A stretch of DNA of 37,703 nt from a bacterium (GTDB lineage Bacteria > Patescibacteriota > Minisyncoccia > Phycocordibacterales > Phycocordibacteraceae). The DNA lies in assembly GCA_021778295.1 (NCBI GenBank), contig JAJYCP010000004.1, forward strand, positions 1-37,703, written 5' to 3'. How positions within the stretch are numbered: position 1 is the first letter of the stretch; each line of letters starts with the position of its first letter. A program made the translations under genes and the position numbers. The notes under the pieces were generated by a model. It was given only the letters and a program-made list of their open reading frames with translations, was not told the DNA's origin and searched no databases. Shown piece after piece: positions 25,742 through 34,538 of this stretch.

Positions 25742-28135
25742 CTATAGTATCTCGCACGTACCTCCGGCGCACGCGAGCTCTTTTTTCATTTCCGTCTCAT
25801 CCTGACGCTCATAGGCGATGAGTTTTGAGTAATCGATCTTTGGAAAGCGAGACATGCGTTCTTCGTATTCTTCTTTAGTAATGGTCTCGTACGGCGCGAG
25901 GCGATAGACATGATTGGAACGCGGGAGGAATGAAAGCCCGCCGATGATATTCCAATTCTTTTGGACCCAATCGACAACGCCGATCCATTCATCCTCGCCG
26001 ACCGAGATTGTCGCCGAGGGGTTGTGCTCGGTATAGTTCAATTTCACGAGCCGCCAGTACTCGAGCTGGTCAATCGCCGAAAGATCGTCCTTGAACCGCG
26101 CTTCCTTTGAGTGGTCAGGCGACTTGACCGGGAATTCAAGCACATACGTGTTTGCCTCCTCCATCGATTGTCCGACTTCCGGATAGTACGGCACTCCTTG
26201 ATCGCGCATCATCTTGAAAAGCGAATCGGTGGCGCTGATGCGCACGCGGCGGATGTAGTACGGGGCATGGCGCGGATGAATGCCCGATGCGCAGTTGAAA
26301 GTCTGTGAGACCGTGCCGGATGGTTTTACAGCGGTAACCGCCATTGACCGTTCGACGCCGAAGCGCTTTGCGTAGGTGACGTTCGTTTTCACCGCGACAT
26401 CGCGGATTTTTTGCATCGTTGCAGCATTGCGCACCACCGGACTATCCCACTGTCCGGTTATCGATACTCCGAGGAGCCGTTCGGCGCGATTGTGATCGGT
26501 CCATTCCTGTGAAATATATCCGAATTTCGTAAGCGTTGACTGATAGGTGCCGATGATCGAAGCGAGACGGGCCTTGCGCACGAGCGAAGCTTCCGTATCA
26601 TGCGCACGCGCGATTATCTCCGAGAGATTACAGAATTGTTTCGATTGCAGGATAATTTCCGCGCACGGATTCGTACCGACCGACCCGCGTACTACGCCGT
26701 CCTCTCCGAGAAAACCGACTTTCCTGAAGTAGTCGGTGCGTCGCTTCGGCAGCGTCTGCGCAAGCGAACCGCGGTTGAAGATGCCGCGCTCGCCGGAACC
26801 GCTTTTCATAAGCGCGACCCATTCGTCCATAAGTTCGGTATTGGTCGGCTGCGTTTCATACACCGCGGAATTGTTCGCTACAGAGCGGTGAGGATCGGTC
26901 ATGTAGAACTGGCCCTTCTTGGCATCGCGCATCTCTACGTCGTCAAGGTCGGAAAGCGAGATCATCGCGGTACGTCGTACGCCGCCCGCGACGACGCATT
27001 CGCCGATCTTGCAGATGATGTCGTGCGCATCGATGGCGCGCAGTCGCCGGCCCTGGCGCGCGAGCACGCGCTCGCGCGAGAATGCGAGTAAAGAGCGCAG
27101 CGGCTCCGGACCGCTTGCTTTTCCTCCCATGGTTTTCAGACGCGCGCCCGCCGGGCGGATTTGAGAAAAATCAAAAGCGATATCCTTGCCGGAATACCAG
27201 GTCGTGAGGCCGAGCGTGAGCGCATCGCACCATCCTTCTTTTGAATCGCTGATGAGATGCGTCGGCAGTTTCTTCTGTCCCTTCTGCTTCATGATTTGCG
27301 GAAGCTGTTCGATGTTCTGGCTTTCGACTGCAAACCCGACGCCGCATCCCTGCATTGAGAGGTACATGATCTCGGCAAAATCTTCGAGTTTTGTCGGTGC
27401 CGTGAAGGTGCAGTTATACGCACAGGTGTTGCAGCGGCGCGCGGCTTCGCCCGCAAACTGCATAAGGCGCATCGAAGGCATCACCTCTTGTTTAAGGATG
27501 CCCATGCGCACTTCTGAATATTCTTTTTCGGTGAGTTTCGTCCCGAGGTTCTCACGCATGAAATGTATGTAGCGGTCGACGGTTTCTATCCAGGTCTCCC
27601 GCCGACCCTCCTCGGGAATCCATTTCGCATAGGTACGCAGATAGACGAACTCGCCAAGCGCATTGCCCTCAAAATATTTCTTGCTCTCCGCAACCAGTTT
27701 CTGCACATGCTCCGGGATGTCGACTTTTGTCGCGCGCAACTGGGAACGCTTGTCGCGGTACAGGATATACGTCTTTGCCGTCTTCACGTAATCATTGAGT
27801 ATGAGATATTTCTCGACTGAGTCTTGTATGCCCTCGACCGTCGGAAGAAAACTCTTGTATTTCTTTGAAAATCGTCCGAGTTCTCCGGCAACTTGATGCG
27901 CAACAAGGTTCGCATCGTCCTGACTGCCTTCTTCCGCCGCTGACATCGCTTTCCAAATCGCTGCTGCGATCTTATCAAAATCAAACGGTACAAGCCGTCC
28001 GTCACGCTTCTCGATTTTGGGAATCATTTCGCGATAACGGATCGTTTCTTTCGATATTTTCTCTTGCTCTGTCACATCGGCATTACTCGATACACGCGTT
28101 TTTGTACGAACCTGAGCTTTTGCGACTTTTGACAT
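25742..28135 (-). CDS. nrdJ: Adenosylcobalamin-dependent (class II) ribonucleotide reductase
   Basis: ATP-cone-like N-terminus (KRDGRLVPFDFDKIAAAI); RRCNTCAYNC, GCGVGFAVESQNIEQLP, GSVGTNPCAEIIL, C-terminal ACAGGTCEIL redox cysteines. Confidence 0.92.
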   Translation of the reverse strand: MSKVAKAQVRTKTRVSSNADVTEQEKISKETIRYREMIPKIEKRDGRLVPFDFDKIAAAIWKAMSAAEEGSQDDANLVAHQVAGELGRFSKKYKSFLPTVEGIQDSVEKYLILNDYVKTAKTYILYRDKRSQLRATKVDIPEHVQKLVAESKKYFEGNALGEFVYLRTYAKWIPEEGRRETWIETVDRYIHFMRENLGTKLTEKEYSEVRMGILKQEVMPSMRLMQFAGEAARRCNTCAYNCTFTAPTKLEDFAEIMYLSMQGCGVGFAVESQNIEQLPQIMKQKGQKKLPTHLISDSKEGWCDALTLGLTTWYSGKDIAFDFSQIRPAGARLKTMGGKASGPEPLRSLLAFSRERVLARQGRRLRAIDAHDIICKIGECVVAGGVRRTAMISLSDLDDVEMRDAKKGQFYMTDPHRSVANNSAVYETQPTNTELMDEWVALMKSGSGERGIFNRGSLAQTLPKRRTDYFRKVGFLGEDGVVRGSVGTNPCAEIILQSKQFCNLSEIIARAHDTEASLVRKARLASIIGTYQSTLTKFGYISQEWTDHNRAERLLGVSITGQWDSPVVRNAATMQKIRDVAVKTNVTYAKRFGVERSMAVTAVKPSGTVSQTFNCASGIHPRHAPYYIRRVRISATDSLFKMMRDQGVPYYPEVGQSMEEANTYVLEFPVKSPDHSKEARFKDDLSAIDQLEYWRLVKLNYTEHNPSATISVGEDEWIGVVDWVQKNWNIIGGLSFLPRSNHVYRLAPYETITKEEYEERMSRFPKIDYSKLIAYERQDETEMKKELACAGGTCEIL

Positions 28136-28252
28136 GAGCGAAGATTGCTAGGGATAATGGCGAGCGTTCGCTTTCTCCGATACCGGGGGTCTCGGACGCT
28201 TCGTAGGAGCTATTTTACTCCTCCGTGTGTGCGAAATGCCCTGTGGACAGTG

Positions 28253-28729
28253 TTACTCCGAAACGCTTGGCCAATTTTGCAATACGAACGGAGTGCCGGT
28301 TGCAATTCCATGCGCCTGCGCAAAGCCTGCGGCAGTCTCAAGGACATAACGCGCAGGCACTGACGGATAAAAGACTCCCGGGTAGGTCGATGTAGCGACA
28401 TTCTGAGCCATAGATACGACTTGTCCTTTATCGTCGAGCCAGAACATATCGAGCGGGATGAGCGTATCCTTCATCCAGAAACCGTAGTAACCGTCCCATG
28501 GGAATACGAAGAGCATCCCATAATCGTTCGGGATGCTCTTGCGACCGCCGAGCCCTTTCTCGCGCGCTGCGGTCGTCGTTGCGAATTCTATCCTCAAGGA
28601 CACCCCTCCGAACTCTCCTCTGGCATAGTATCCGATTCCCCGCGGTTCTGTCCTATAGAAAGACAGCGCGAGCAAAGCCGTAAGACCAATTCCGAGAAAT
28701 AAGAGACCGAAGTAAAAATATCGTGACAT
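28253..28729 (-). CDS. DUF192-family membrane-anchored protein
   Basis: N-terminal TM; REKGLGGRKSIPNDYGMLFVFPWDGYYGFWMKDTLIPLDMFWLD...ARYVLETAAGFAQAHGI. Confidence 0.9.
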   Translation of the reverse strand: MSRYFYFGLLFLGIGLTALLALSFYRTEPRGIGYYARGEFGGVSLRIEFATTTAAREKGLGGRKSIPNDYGMLFVFPWDGYYGFWMKDTLIPLDMFWLDDKGQVVSMAQNVATSTYPGVFYPSVPARYVLETAAGFAQAHGIATGTPFVLQNWPSVSE

Positions 28730-28739
28730 GCACAGCGAG

Positions 28740-28781
28740 TGTACAACAAAAGCGTCTCCGAGGAGACGCTTTTGTTGTACA
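28740..28781. terminator. Strong terminator-type inverted repeat, 20-bp perfect arms
   Basis: tgtacaacaaaagcgtctcc-ga-ggagacgcttttgttgtaca, directly 3' of the minus-strand gene ending at 28808. Confidence 0.85.
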
Positions 28782-28807
28782 GCTCTTGAACGTTCTATCG
28801 AACGCGC

Positions 28808-29509
28808 TTATCGCGGAATTGATACGTCGCGGAATACCGAAGCCGAGATCGTTGAACTCGCTACCGGCCCCCAGACTCGGACCGTATCGCCGTTGTGCAC
28901 CGTGCTGAAGTCAAGCGTTGCCCAGTTCCTTTGCAGCGTCTTCGCGCCGGAGACAAGCGAAACGGAGTAATTCGTACCGCTCCTCGCGGTCAGAGTGAAG
29001 GTTTCAGCCGATGCGTCGAGATTGCTCAACGTGCCCTCGACGACTCTCGGAGTTCCCGAACGCATTACTTCGCGGACCGCGCGAATATTTCTCGTAATCC
29101 CCTGCCGCGCCGTCATTCGTGCCGTCCAGTCGTGCACGATCTTCGCGTCAATGGTGAAGCCTGCGCTTTGATTTACCGTACCCAAAACACCTACAAAATC
29201 ACCTTGTCCGAAACCGGAGACCGCCGTACCGTGCGGCAACACTTCCGCACTGGCGGGGACCGTTATGGTCCAGCTTCCGCCCCAGCTTTTTACGGTAAGC
29301 GAATCCGCCGATGCGGATTCCACGGTACCGCGCAAAAGCACTCTTCCTGCGGCGCCGATCTCGAGCACCATCGGTTCCGTTCTCGGTTGTATAGTCGTCA
29401 CGGCCGATGACGCTACGGCGCTCCCTGTCGCAGTCGTTTGCGCCAGTGCGACTCCTGCAGTCGCGAGGAACCCGATCATCCCGAGCACTGCTAACATCTT
29501 TTTCGTCAT
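28808..29509 (-). CDS. Secreted beta-rich protein, DUF5666-like
   Basis: Signal peptide MTKKMLAVLGMIGFLATAGVALAQ; repeats LLRGTVESASADSLTVKSWGGSWTITVP and VVEGTLSNLDASAETFTLTARSGTNYSVSL. Confidence 0.75.
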   Translation of the reverse strand: MTKKMLAVLGMIGFLATAGVALAQTTATGSAVASSAVTTIQPRTEPMVLEIGAAGRVLLRGTVESASADSLTVKSWGGSWTITVPASAEVLPHGTAVSGFGQGDFVGVLGTVNQSAGFTIDAKIVHDWTARMTARQGITRNIRAVREVMRSGTPRVVEGTLSNLDASAETFTLTARSGTNYSVSLVSGAKTLQRNWATLDFSTVHNGDTVRVWGPVASSTISASVFRDVSIPR

Positions 29510-29571
29510 ATTCGTTTTATACTGACCTTATAATGCGAACCTTCACGAACCGCGTATAGTATAGCGCCCGC

Positions 29572-30438
29572 TTAGAACTTCTTTTCAAAAAGGGCTGTGG
29601 TCGTGGGGGCGTTCATAGCGCTGAGATCGTAGAGCCGATTCGCCGTCTGTTCTCCGCTGAAGTAGTCCCCCCGGGCGCTTGCGTAACCGGCTTTCTTTAC
29701 AAGAGTTTGTATGGCGGTGTTGTACGCTCCGAAGGGATAGGCGAATTCATTGATGGAAACGCCGAGCTGCTTCTCCAGTAGTTTTTTGCTGCCGTCTATT
29801 TCATTCCAAAGAACGGTCGAACTCGATATGCCGGTAAGATAAGGGTGCGAACGCGTATGATCGCCAATGGTCATACCGGCCGCGAGTAACTGGCGCAATT
29901 CGTTCCAGGAAAGGAACCCGCGATGGCCGATCGCATTCGTGAAAACAAAAAAGGTTGCCGTATAACCGTATGCTTTGAGAATCGGGAACGCATACGCGAA
30001 TTGATCGCTCCAACCATCATCGAAAGAAAGAATGATCGGTTTCGGCGGAAGCGGCGCGCCAGTTTTAAAATACGCCTCGAGATCGCCAAAATGCACGACA
30101 TGATACCCCGCCGTCCGTAAGTATTTCATCTCGGCACCAAACGTTTCGGGCGTAAGGGCGATGGCGCGCACCGCCCTGCTGTCGCCCGGGTAGCTCGGCC
30201 GGACGATGTGGTACACCAGAATAGGCAGATTGAGTTTTTCGACAGAAAAAGCGGGAGCGGCGGAGGTTTGTTGCGAGGTCGTCGATAGTTCCGCGTAGCG
30301 TGCCTGATTTTCGAGCGGAGTTCCCTGCAGTGGAAGCGGTCCGGAGATTCCGCTCTGGTCTTTCGCAAAGAAAATAACTCCGCTGGCAACGGACAGGCCG
30401 AGGACGAGGAGAACAATGGTGCGGATGTGAATCTGCAT
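29572..30438 (-). CDS. Polysaccharide deacetylase (NodB/CE4-type), membrane anchored
   Basis: PIILSFDDGWSDQFAYAFPILKAYGYTATFFV, GDHTRSHPYLTG, FAYPFGAYN; N-terminal TM. ORF track opens at 30450 (GTG). Confidence 0.93.
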   Translation of the reverse strand: MQIHIRTIVLLVLGLSVASGVIFFAKDQSGISGPLPLQGTPLENQARYAELSTTSQQTSAAPAFSVEKLNLPILVYHIVRPSYPGDSRAVRAIALTPETFGAEMKYLRTAGYHVVHFGDLEAYFKTGAPLPPKPIILSFDDGWSDQFAYAFPILKAYGYTATFFVFTNAIGHRGFLSWNELRQLLAAGMTIGDHTRSHPYLTGISSSTVLWNEIDGSKKLLEKQLGVSINEFAYPFGAYNTAIQTLVKKAGYASARGDYFSGEQTANRLYDLSAMNAPTTTALFEKKF

Positions 30439-30480
30439 ACGCCGGAGCACTACAGTATACCGATTATTCCAAAAGGCGGA

Positions 30481-31494
30481 TCAACGGATGAAACGGAGAT
30501 TGTTCAGAAAAGCGTCTGTAGAGTGATCCCACGAATACTCAAGTGCCTTGGTGCGGCAATCGGCGGACGAGAGAGTAAGGCAAGCAAGCGCAGCCGTACG
30601 CAGATCTTCGCTCAAACAGCCGTCCTTTCCGTCGGTGATGATGTCGCGCGGCCCCATGACAGCGTGCGCGGCGACGGGTATACCACACGAAAGCGCTTCA
30701 AGAATGACCAGACCGAATGTTTCGGTGCGGGACGGAAATACCAGCACGTGAGACAGCGACAGCCAGTCGACAAGCTCTTGTCCTTGTTTGTAGCCGACGA
30801 ACATATTCTCTTTGCCGTATTTTTTCTCCAGTTTTTGCCGGTCGGGACCGTCGCCTATGACGAGTTTGGTACCCGGCAGTGCGAGTTTCAGAAATTCTTC
30901 CGGACTTTTCTCCGGTGCAAGACGGCTGAAAAAAAGGAACACCGGAGCGGGAAGCGCCGGCAGAGGCGGTGCGGGATTGCGGACGAAGCGTTCGGTGTCG
31001 ACGCCGAGCGGCACCACAATTATATTTTTCTCAAAACCGGAGGCCTCGAGTTCGCTCTTGAGGCTCTCGGTCGAAACGAATGTCGCCGCCGCCCTTCGGT
31101 GAAATCGTTTCAGGTACCCGTACACCGGCCGCATGAATATGCCGATAGTGCGCGCACGCGTATAGAGCGCGAAATGCGTGTGGTAGGAAGAAGTGAAAGG
31201 AATGCATTGTGAGATACAGACCGCCCGCGCGGCAAACCCGAGCGGTCCTTCGGTCATGATATGCACCGCATCGGGCTGTGCTTTCTCAAGGATCCTCTTT
31301 ATGCGCGCACGCGGAAAGAGCGCGAGACGAATTTCCGGATATCCGGGCAGCGGAATGGTCGTGAATTGCCCCGGCTCGATGATACTGACTGCATAACCGC
31401 GCGCCGTAAGGGCCGCCGCAAGTACTGAAAGCGTTTGCACGACGCCGTTGACCTGCGGTACCCATGTATCGGTCACGAACACTATTTTTTTCAT
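30481..31494 (-). CDS. Glycosyltransferase family 4 (GT-B) protein
   Basis: FVTDTWVPQVNGVVQTLSVLAAAL, VPLGVDTERF, FFSRLAPEKSPEEFLKLA, FPSRTETFGLVILEALSCGIPV (EX7E). Confidence 0.94.
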   Translation of the reverse strand: MKKIVFVTDTWVPQVNGVVQTLSVLAAALTARGYAVSIIEPGQFTTIPLPGYPEIRLALFPRARIKRILEKAQPDAVHIMTEGPLGFAARAVCISQCIPFTSSYHTHFALYTRARTIGIFMRPVYGYLKRFHRRAAATFVSTESLKSELEASGFEKNIIVVPLGVDTERFVRNPAPPLPALPAPVFLFFSRLAPEKSPEEFLKLALPGTKLVIGDGPDRQKLEKKYGKENMFVGYKQGQELVDWLSLSHVLVFPSRTETFGLVILEALSCGIPVAAHAVMGPRDIITDGKDGCLSEDLRTAALACLTLSSADCRTKALEYSWDHSTDAFLNNLRFIR

Positions 31495-31496
31495 GA

Positions 31497-32387
31497 TTAC
31501 CGAGTCGGGTGCACGATAAAACGAGCGAAATAGTCGGACGCGCTCGTTGTCGCGGCTTTTGCCGTTACATCCACTTCCCCGGTCCCGTTAAATTCATAGT
31601 AGTACGACCAGCAGCCGGGATTGCCTTCGGTTCCAAATCCCTCGCCATACGGTCCGGCATTCGATACCCAGCCGGCCGTTGCGGTGCCGCTCACCGTTTT
31701 AAATTGGAGATTATGTTCTCTACTGGGATACGCGTCTTTGGGCAGGTTGATAAACAACCGCGTGGTTTCCGTTATGTTTTGCGTGGAGTCGTTTGGGATG
31801 CCGCCGCACAAGAGAATGTTCCCATTTACCGACGGAGTTCCCGAAGAAGGGAGCGGCGTAAGCGGTTTGCTTGCCAGAATCGTAGCAACCTCCTGGTATC
31901 CGGCCGGAAAAGCATAGTTATAGCGCGCAGGAAGGGCGAAGACATAGACGGCATTCGCGCCGAGCAAGCTCGGATTGATCGGTGCGGCGCTGACCGCAAA
32001 CTTGTTTCGCAACAGAGCGTCCCATTGTGAAAGCGTGAAGATCATGAGGGGAATATCCTGATACGGTTTCGCTGCGGTCCACGCCGGATTTCTGATTGAA
32101 ATCAAAGGGCCTTGTGCGACCGTGGTATCGCCTGCCGGTCCGGTATTTGCAAATCCTTTCCAGGTGCCCTTTACGATGGAGTACCCCTTCCAACTTTCCG
32201 GCAGTGAAAAATTGAAGCCGTAGCGCGCATTTTGATATACGACTGAACTGGTCGCTTGTGTCGCAAGGACCGGAGGAGTTTCAACCGGAGCTGGCGATTT
32301 TTTAGAAAGGAACGCGTACCCGCCGGCAATGAGAATCAGTGCACCGCCTATCGCCATGTATGTATTTGAAAATCTTCGCATGCGCAT
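31497..32387 (-). CDS. Secreted/membrane-anchored hypothetical protein
   Basis: N-terminal MRMRRFSNTYMAIGGALILIAGGYAFLSKK anchor; no catalytic motif recognised. ORF track opens at 32489. Confidence 0.75.
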   Translation of the reverse strand: MRMRRFSNTYMAIGGALILIAGGYAFLSKKSPAPVETPPVLATQATSSVVYQNARYGFNFSLPESWKGYSIVKGTWKGFANTGPAGDTTVAQGPLISIRNPAWTAAKPYQDIPLMIFTLSQWDALLRNKFAVSAAPINPSLLGANAVYVFALPARYNYAFPAGYQEVATILASKPLTPLPSSGTPSVNGNILLCGGIPNDSTQNITETTRLFINLPKDAYPSREHNLQFKTVSGTATAGWVSNAGPYGEGFGTEGNPGCWSYYYEFNGTGEVDVTAKAATTSASDYFARFIVHPTR

Positions 32388-32433
32388 GTTCCCTCTAAGG
32401 TAGACATGATACCACGCAGTAGTGTACGCGTCA

Positions 32434-32467
32434 TTGACAAACAGACAGAGATAGGTAAGTATCTTAC
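32434..32467 (+). promoter_or_regulatory. Promoter with overlapping operator-like palindrome upstream of marR-type gene
   Basis: TTGACA (32434-32439), 16-17 nt spacing to taagtat; inverted repeat gtaag-tat-cttac (32455-32467) overlaps the -10. Confidence 0.6.
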
Positions 32468-32473
32468 GTATAT

Positions 32474-32905
32474 ATGCTCGATCGCTCAAAACAGCTGCAA
32501 GAAATACTGGAGGGGTTTCATAAAATGAAACGGCACGCGGACATCAAGGGCTCCTGTACGCCCGGCGGCCTTGCCATCACTAATTCGCAATGGATGACCT
32601 TGAGCCTCATTTCGCGTATCGGAGCCGTATCGATCAAAGATATTCGCCTGGCATTCGGCATCACGAGCAGTGCGGCAACCCAGGTAGTGGGAGAACTTGT
32701 AAAAAAGCGCTACGCCATAAAAGCGACAAGCGATAGAGATAAACGCACGACCGTCATACGCCTCACGCCGAAAACGAAACAAGCCATGGCACGCGCGCGG
32801 CGCGCGGCGCACATGCATATGGTCCGCTTGTTCTCAGCGTTAACCGACAAAGAGTTTGTTGAGTACGCCAGGCTCAACAAAAAAATTATTAACAGCTTCC
32901 AATAA
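32474..32905 (+). CDS. MarR-family transcriptional regulator
   Basis: Winged helix: SQWMTLSLISRIGAVSIKDIRLAFGITSSAATQVVGELVKKRYAIKATSDRDKRTTVIRLTPKTKQ. Confidence 0.9.
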   Translation: MLDRSKQLQEILEGFHKMKRHADIKGSCTPGGLAITNSQWMTLSLISRIGAVSIKDIRLAFGITSSAATQVVGELVKKRYAIKATSDRDKRTTVIRLTPKTKQAMARARRAAHMHMVRLFSALTDKEFVEYARLNKKIINSFQ

Positions 32906-32918
32906 TCAATGAGTCTGT

Positions 32919-34535
32919 ATGTCGGCATTTTCTAAATTTCGCGCATTTCTTTCACGCCTGCCGAAACGCGCCGTAATCGTGGCGGCGGCGGCGCTTGTCA
33001 TAGGCATTCTCGGCATACACTGGCTCACACGACCCTCCGCTTCTTCCAGTGCCCAAGACACGGGAACGGCACACGTCAGCGTCGCGACTGTTGCGAGCCT
33101 GTCTTCCGCGACAAGCTCATTACCGGTTACCGGCGTGGTAACTTCCGTAAGCCAAGCGACTGTCCTTGCACAAACATCCGGCGAGATCGTCAGTCTCCGT
33201 CATTCCCTTGGCGACCGGGTAGCGGCGGGTACGGTCATTGCAGAATTTTCAAACGGTGCGCAGCGGGCGAACGTACTGCAGGCGCAAGGAGCCTATGAAG
33301 CGGCTCAGGCGGAACTTGCAAGCGCGCTCAATGCCGGAGGAACGGGCTCATCCATTTCGCTCACGCAAGCACAGCAGGGTGTTCAAAATACAAAAAACGC
33401 GCTGCAGAACGCGCTGCAGAGCACCTATGCCGCGCTCGATGATGCCGTACATGCAAAGGCAGATCAGCTTTTCTCAAATCCGAATACTTCGTCAGTACAG
33501 ATCATTCTTACCGTTCCGGACAATCAATTGGTATCCCAGTTGCTGCAAGAACGTATCCAATTGCAATCCATATTCGGCACCCTTCTTCCCTACACGAAGG
33601 ATTCCGCTTCCGCCTCCTTGGACGCTCACAGTACGGATATGATCACGGCGGTTGGAACTATCACTCAATTTTTGAACAACCTCGCAACCGCGGTTAACGA
33701 AACACCGCCGAGCCAAAACGCAAGCTCCGCGACACTGACAGGCTACGCCGCATCGCTTAGTGCGGCTCACACCGAAGTAACCGTTGCTTTGTCGAGCCTC
33801 ATCGCGGCAAAAAGCGCATACGATACGGCTCTTTCCGCTTCGCAAACCGCGGTGAATGCCGCCACAAACGGGGCGCCGAACAGCATTGCGCTTGCCGAAG
33901 CGCAAGTAAAACAAGCGCTCGGTGCGTACAACGCCGCGCGCTCCAACCTGGAAAATACGATCATCCGCAGTCCTGTAGACGGCGTGATCGTCAGCCTTCC
34001 TATCACACAAGGCGATTACGTATCTGCTTTTTCTCCTGTTGCTATCGTCTCAAATCCGCATGTGCTTTACGTCGACACATCAGTGACTTCTTCGGACGCC
34101 CGAACGCTCGCCGTAGGAAATCAGGCGCTTATAAACGGGAGCACGAGCGGCGATATAACATTCATCGCTCCCGCACTGAATCCGCTCACGGGTAAAATAG
34201 AGGTCAAGATAGGCATACCCGGGTCGACGACCTCTCTTGTTGACGGCGAAACCGTTTCGGTTGTGCTCGATCGAACGCTGCCTGCTCCAAACACTCCCGG
34301 GGTGCGCATTCCGCTTGCGCTGTCTATTCCGATTGCAGCCGTGAAAATGACCCCGAGCGGAGCGATCGTTTTTACCGTGAGCACGTCGAGTGCGGTCGTT
34401 GCTCATGCGGTTACGCTTGGAGCTATTACCGGCGATACGGTTGCCATTCTTTCCGGCGTCACGCCCGATCAGTACATCGTGACTGACGCGCGCGGACTTG
34501 CAAATGGACAAACAGTCATAGTGAACACTCCATAA
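32919..34535 (+). CDS. Efflux RND periplasmic adaptor / membrane-fusion protein (HlyD-like)
   Basis: N-terminal TM; lipoyl halves TSGEIVSLRHSLGDRVAAGTVIAEF and NTIIRSPVDGVIVSLPITQGDYVSAFSPVAIV; long Ala-rich helical region. Confidence 0.92.
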   Translation: MSAFSKFRAFLSRLPKRAVIVAAAALVIGILGIHWLTRPSASSSAQDTGTAHVSVATVASLSSATSSLPVTGVVTSVSQATVLAQTSGEIVSLRHSLGDRVAAGTVIAEFSNGAQRANVLQAQGAYEAAQAELASALNAGGTGSSISLTQAQQGVQNTKNALQNALQSTYAALDDAVHAKADQLFSNPNTSSVQIILTVPDNQLVSQLLQERIQLQSIFGTLLPYTKDSASASLDAHSTDMITAVGTITQFLNNLATAVNETPPSQNASSATLTGYAASLSAAHTEVTVALSSLIAAKSAYDTALSASQTAVNAATNGAPNSIALAEAQVKQALGAYNAARSNLENTIIRSPVDGVIVSLPITQGDYVSAFSPVAIVSNPHVLYVDTSVTSSDARTLAVGNQALINGSTSGDITFIAPALNPLTGKIEVKIGIPGSTTSLVDGETVSVVLDRTLPAPNTPGVRIPLALSIPIAAVKMTPSGAIVFTVSTSSAVVAHAVTLGAITGDTVAILSGVTPDQYIVTDARGLANGQTVIVNTP

Positions 34536-34538
34536 CAT

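Noticed and set aside
27057-27078. cgcgcgagc-acgc-gctcgcgcg palindrome in nrdJ
   Set aside because: Low-complexity GC alternation in a segment that aligns with ordinary NrdJ sequence; no insertion suggested.
28509-28540. Inverted repeat aagagcatccc...gggatgctctt inside the DUF192 gene
   Set aside because: It coincides with the conserved KSIPNDYGMLF motif of DUF192 proteins and has a 10-nt loop, so it is plausibly fortuitous rather than an inserted palindrome.
33399-33422. Short tandem gcgctgcagaac/gcgctgcagagc in the adaptor gene
   Set aside because: Two 12-bp units in an Ala/Gln-rich coiled-coil (NALQNALQ); ordinary heptad-type repetition.
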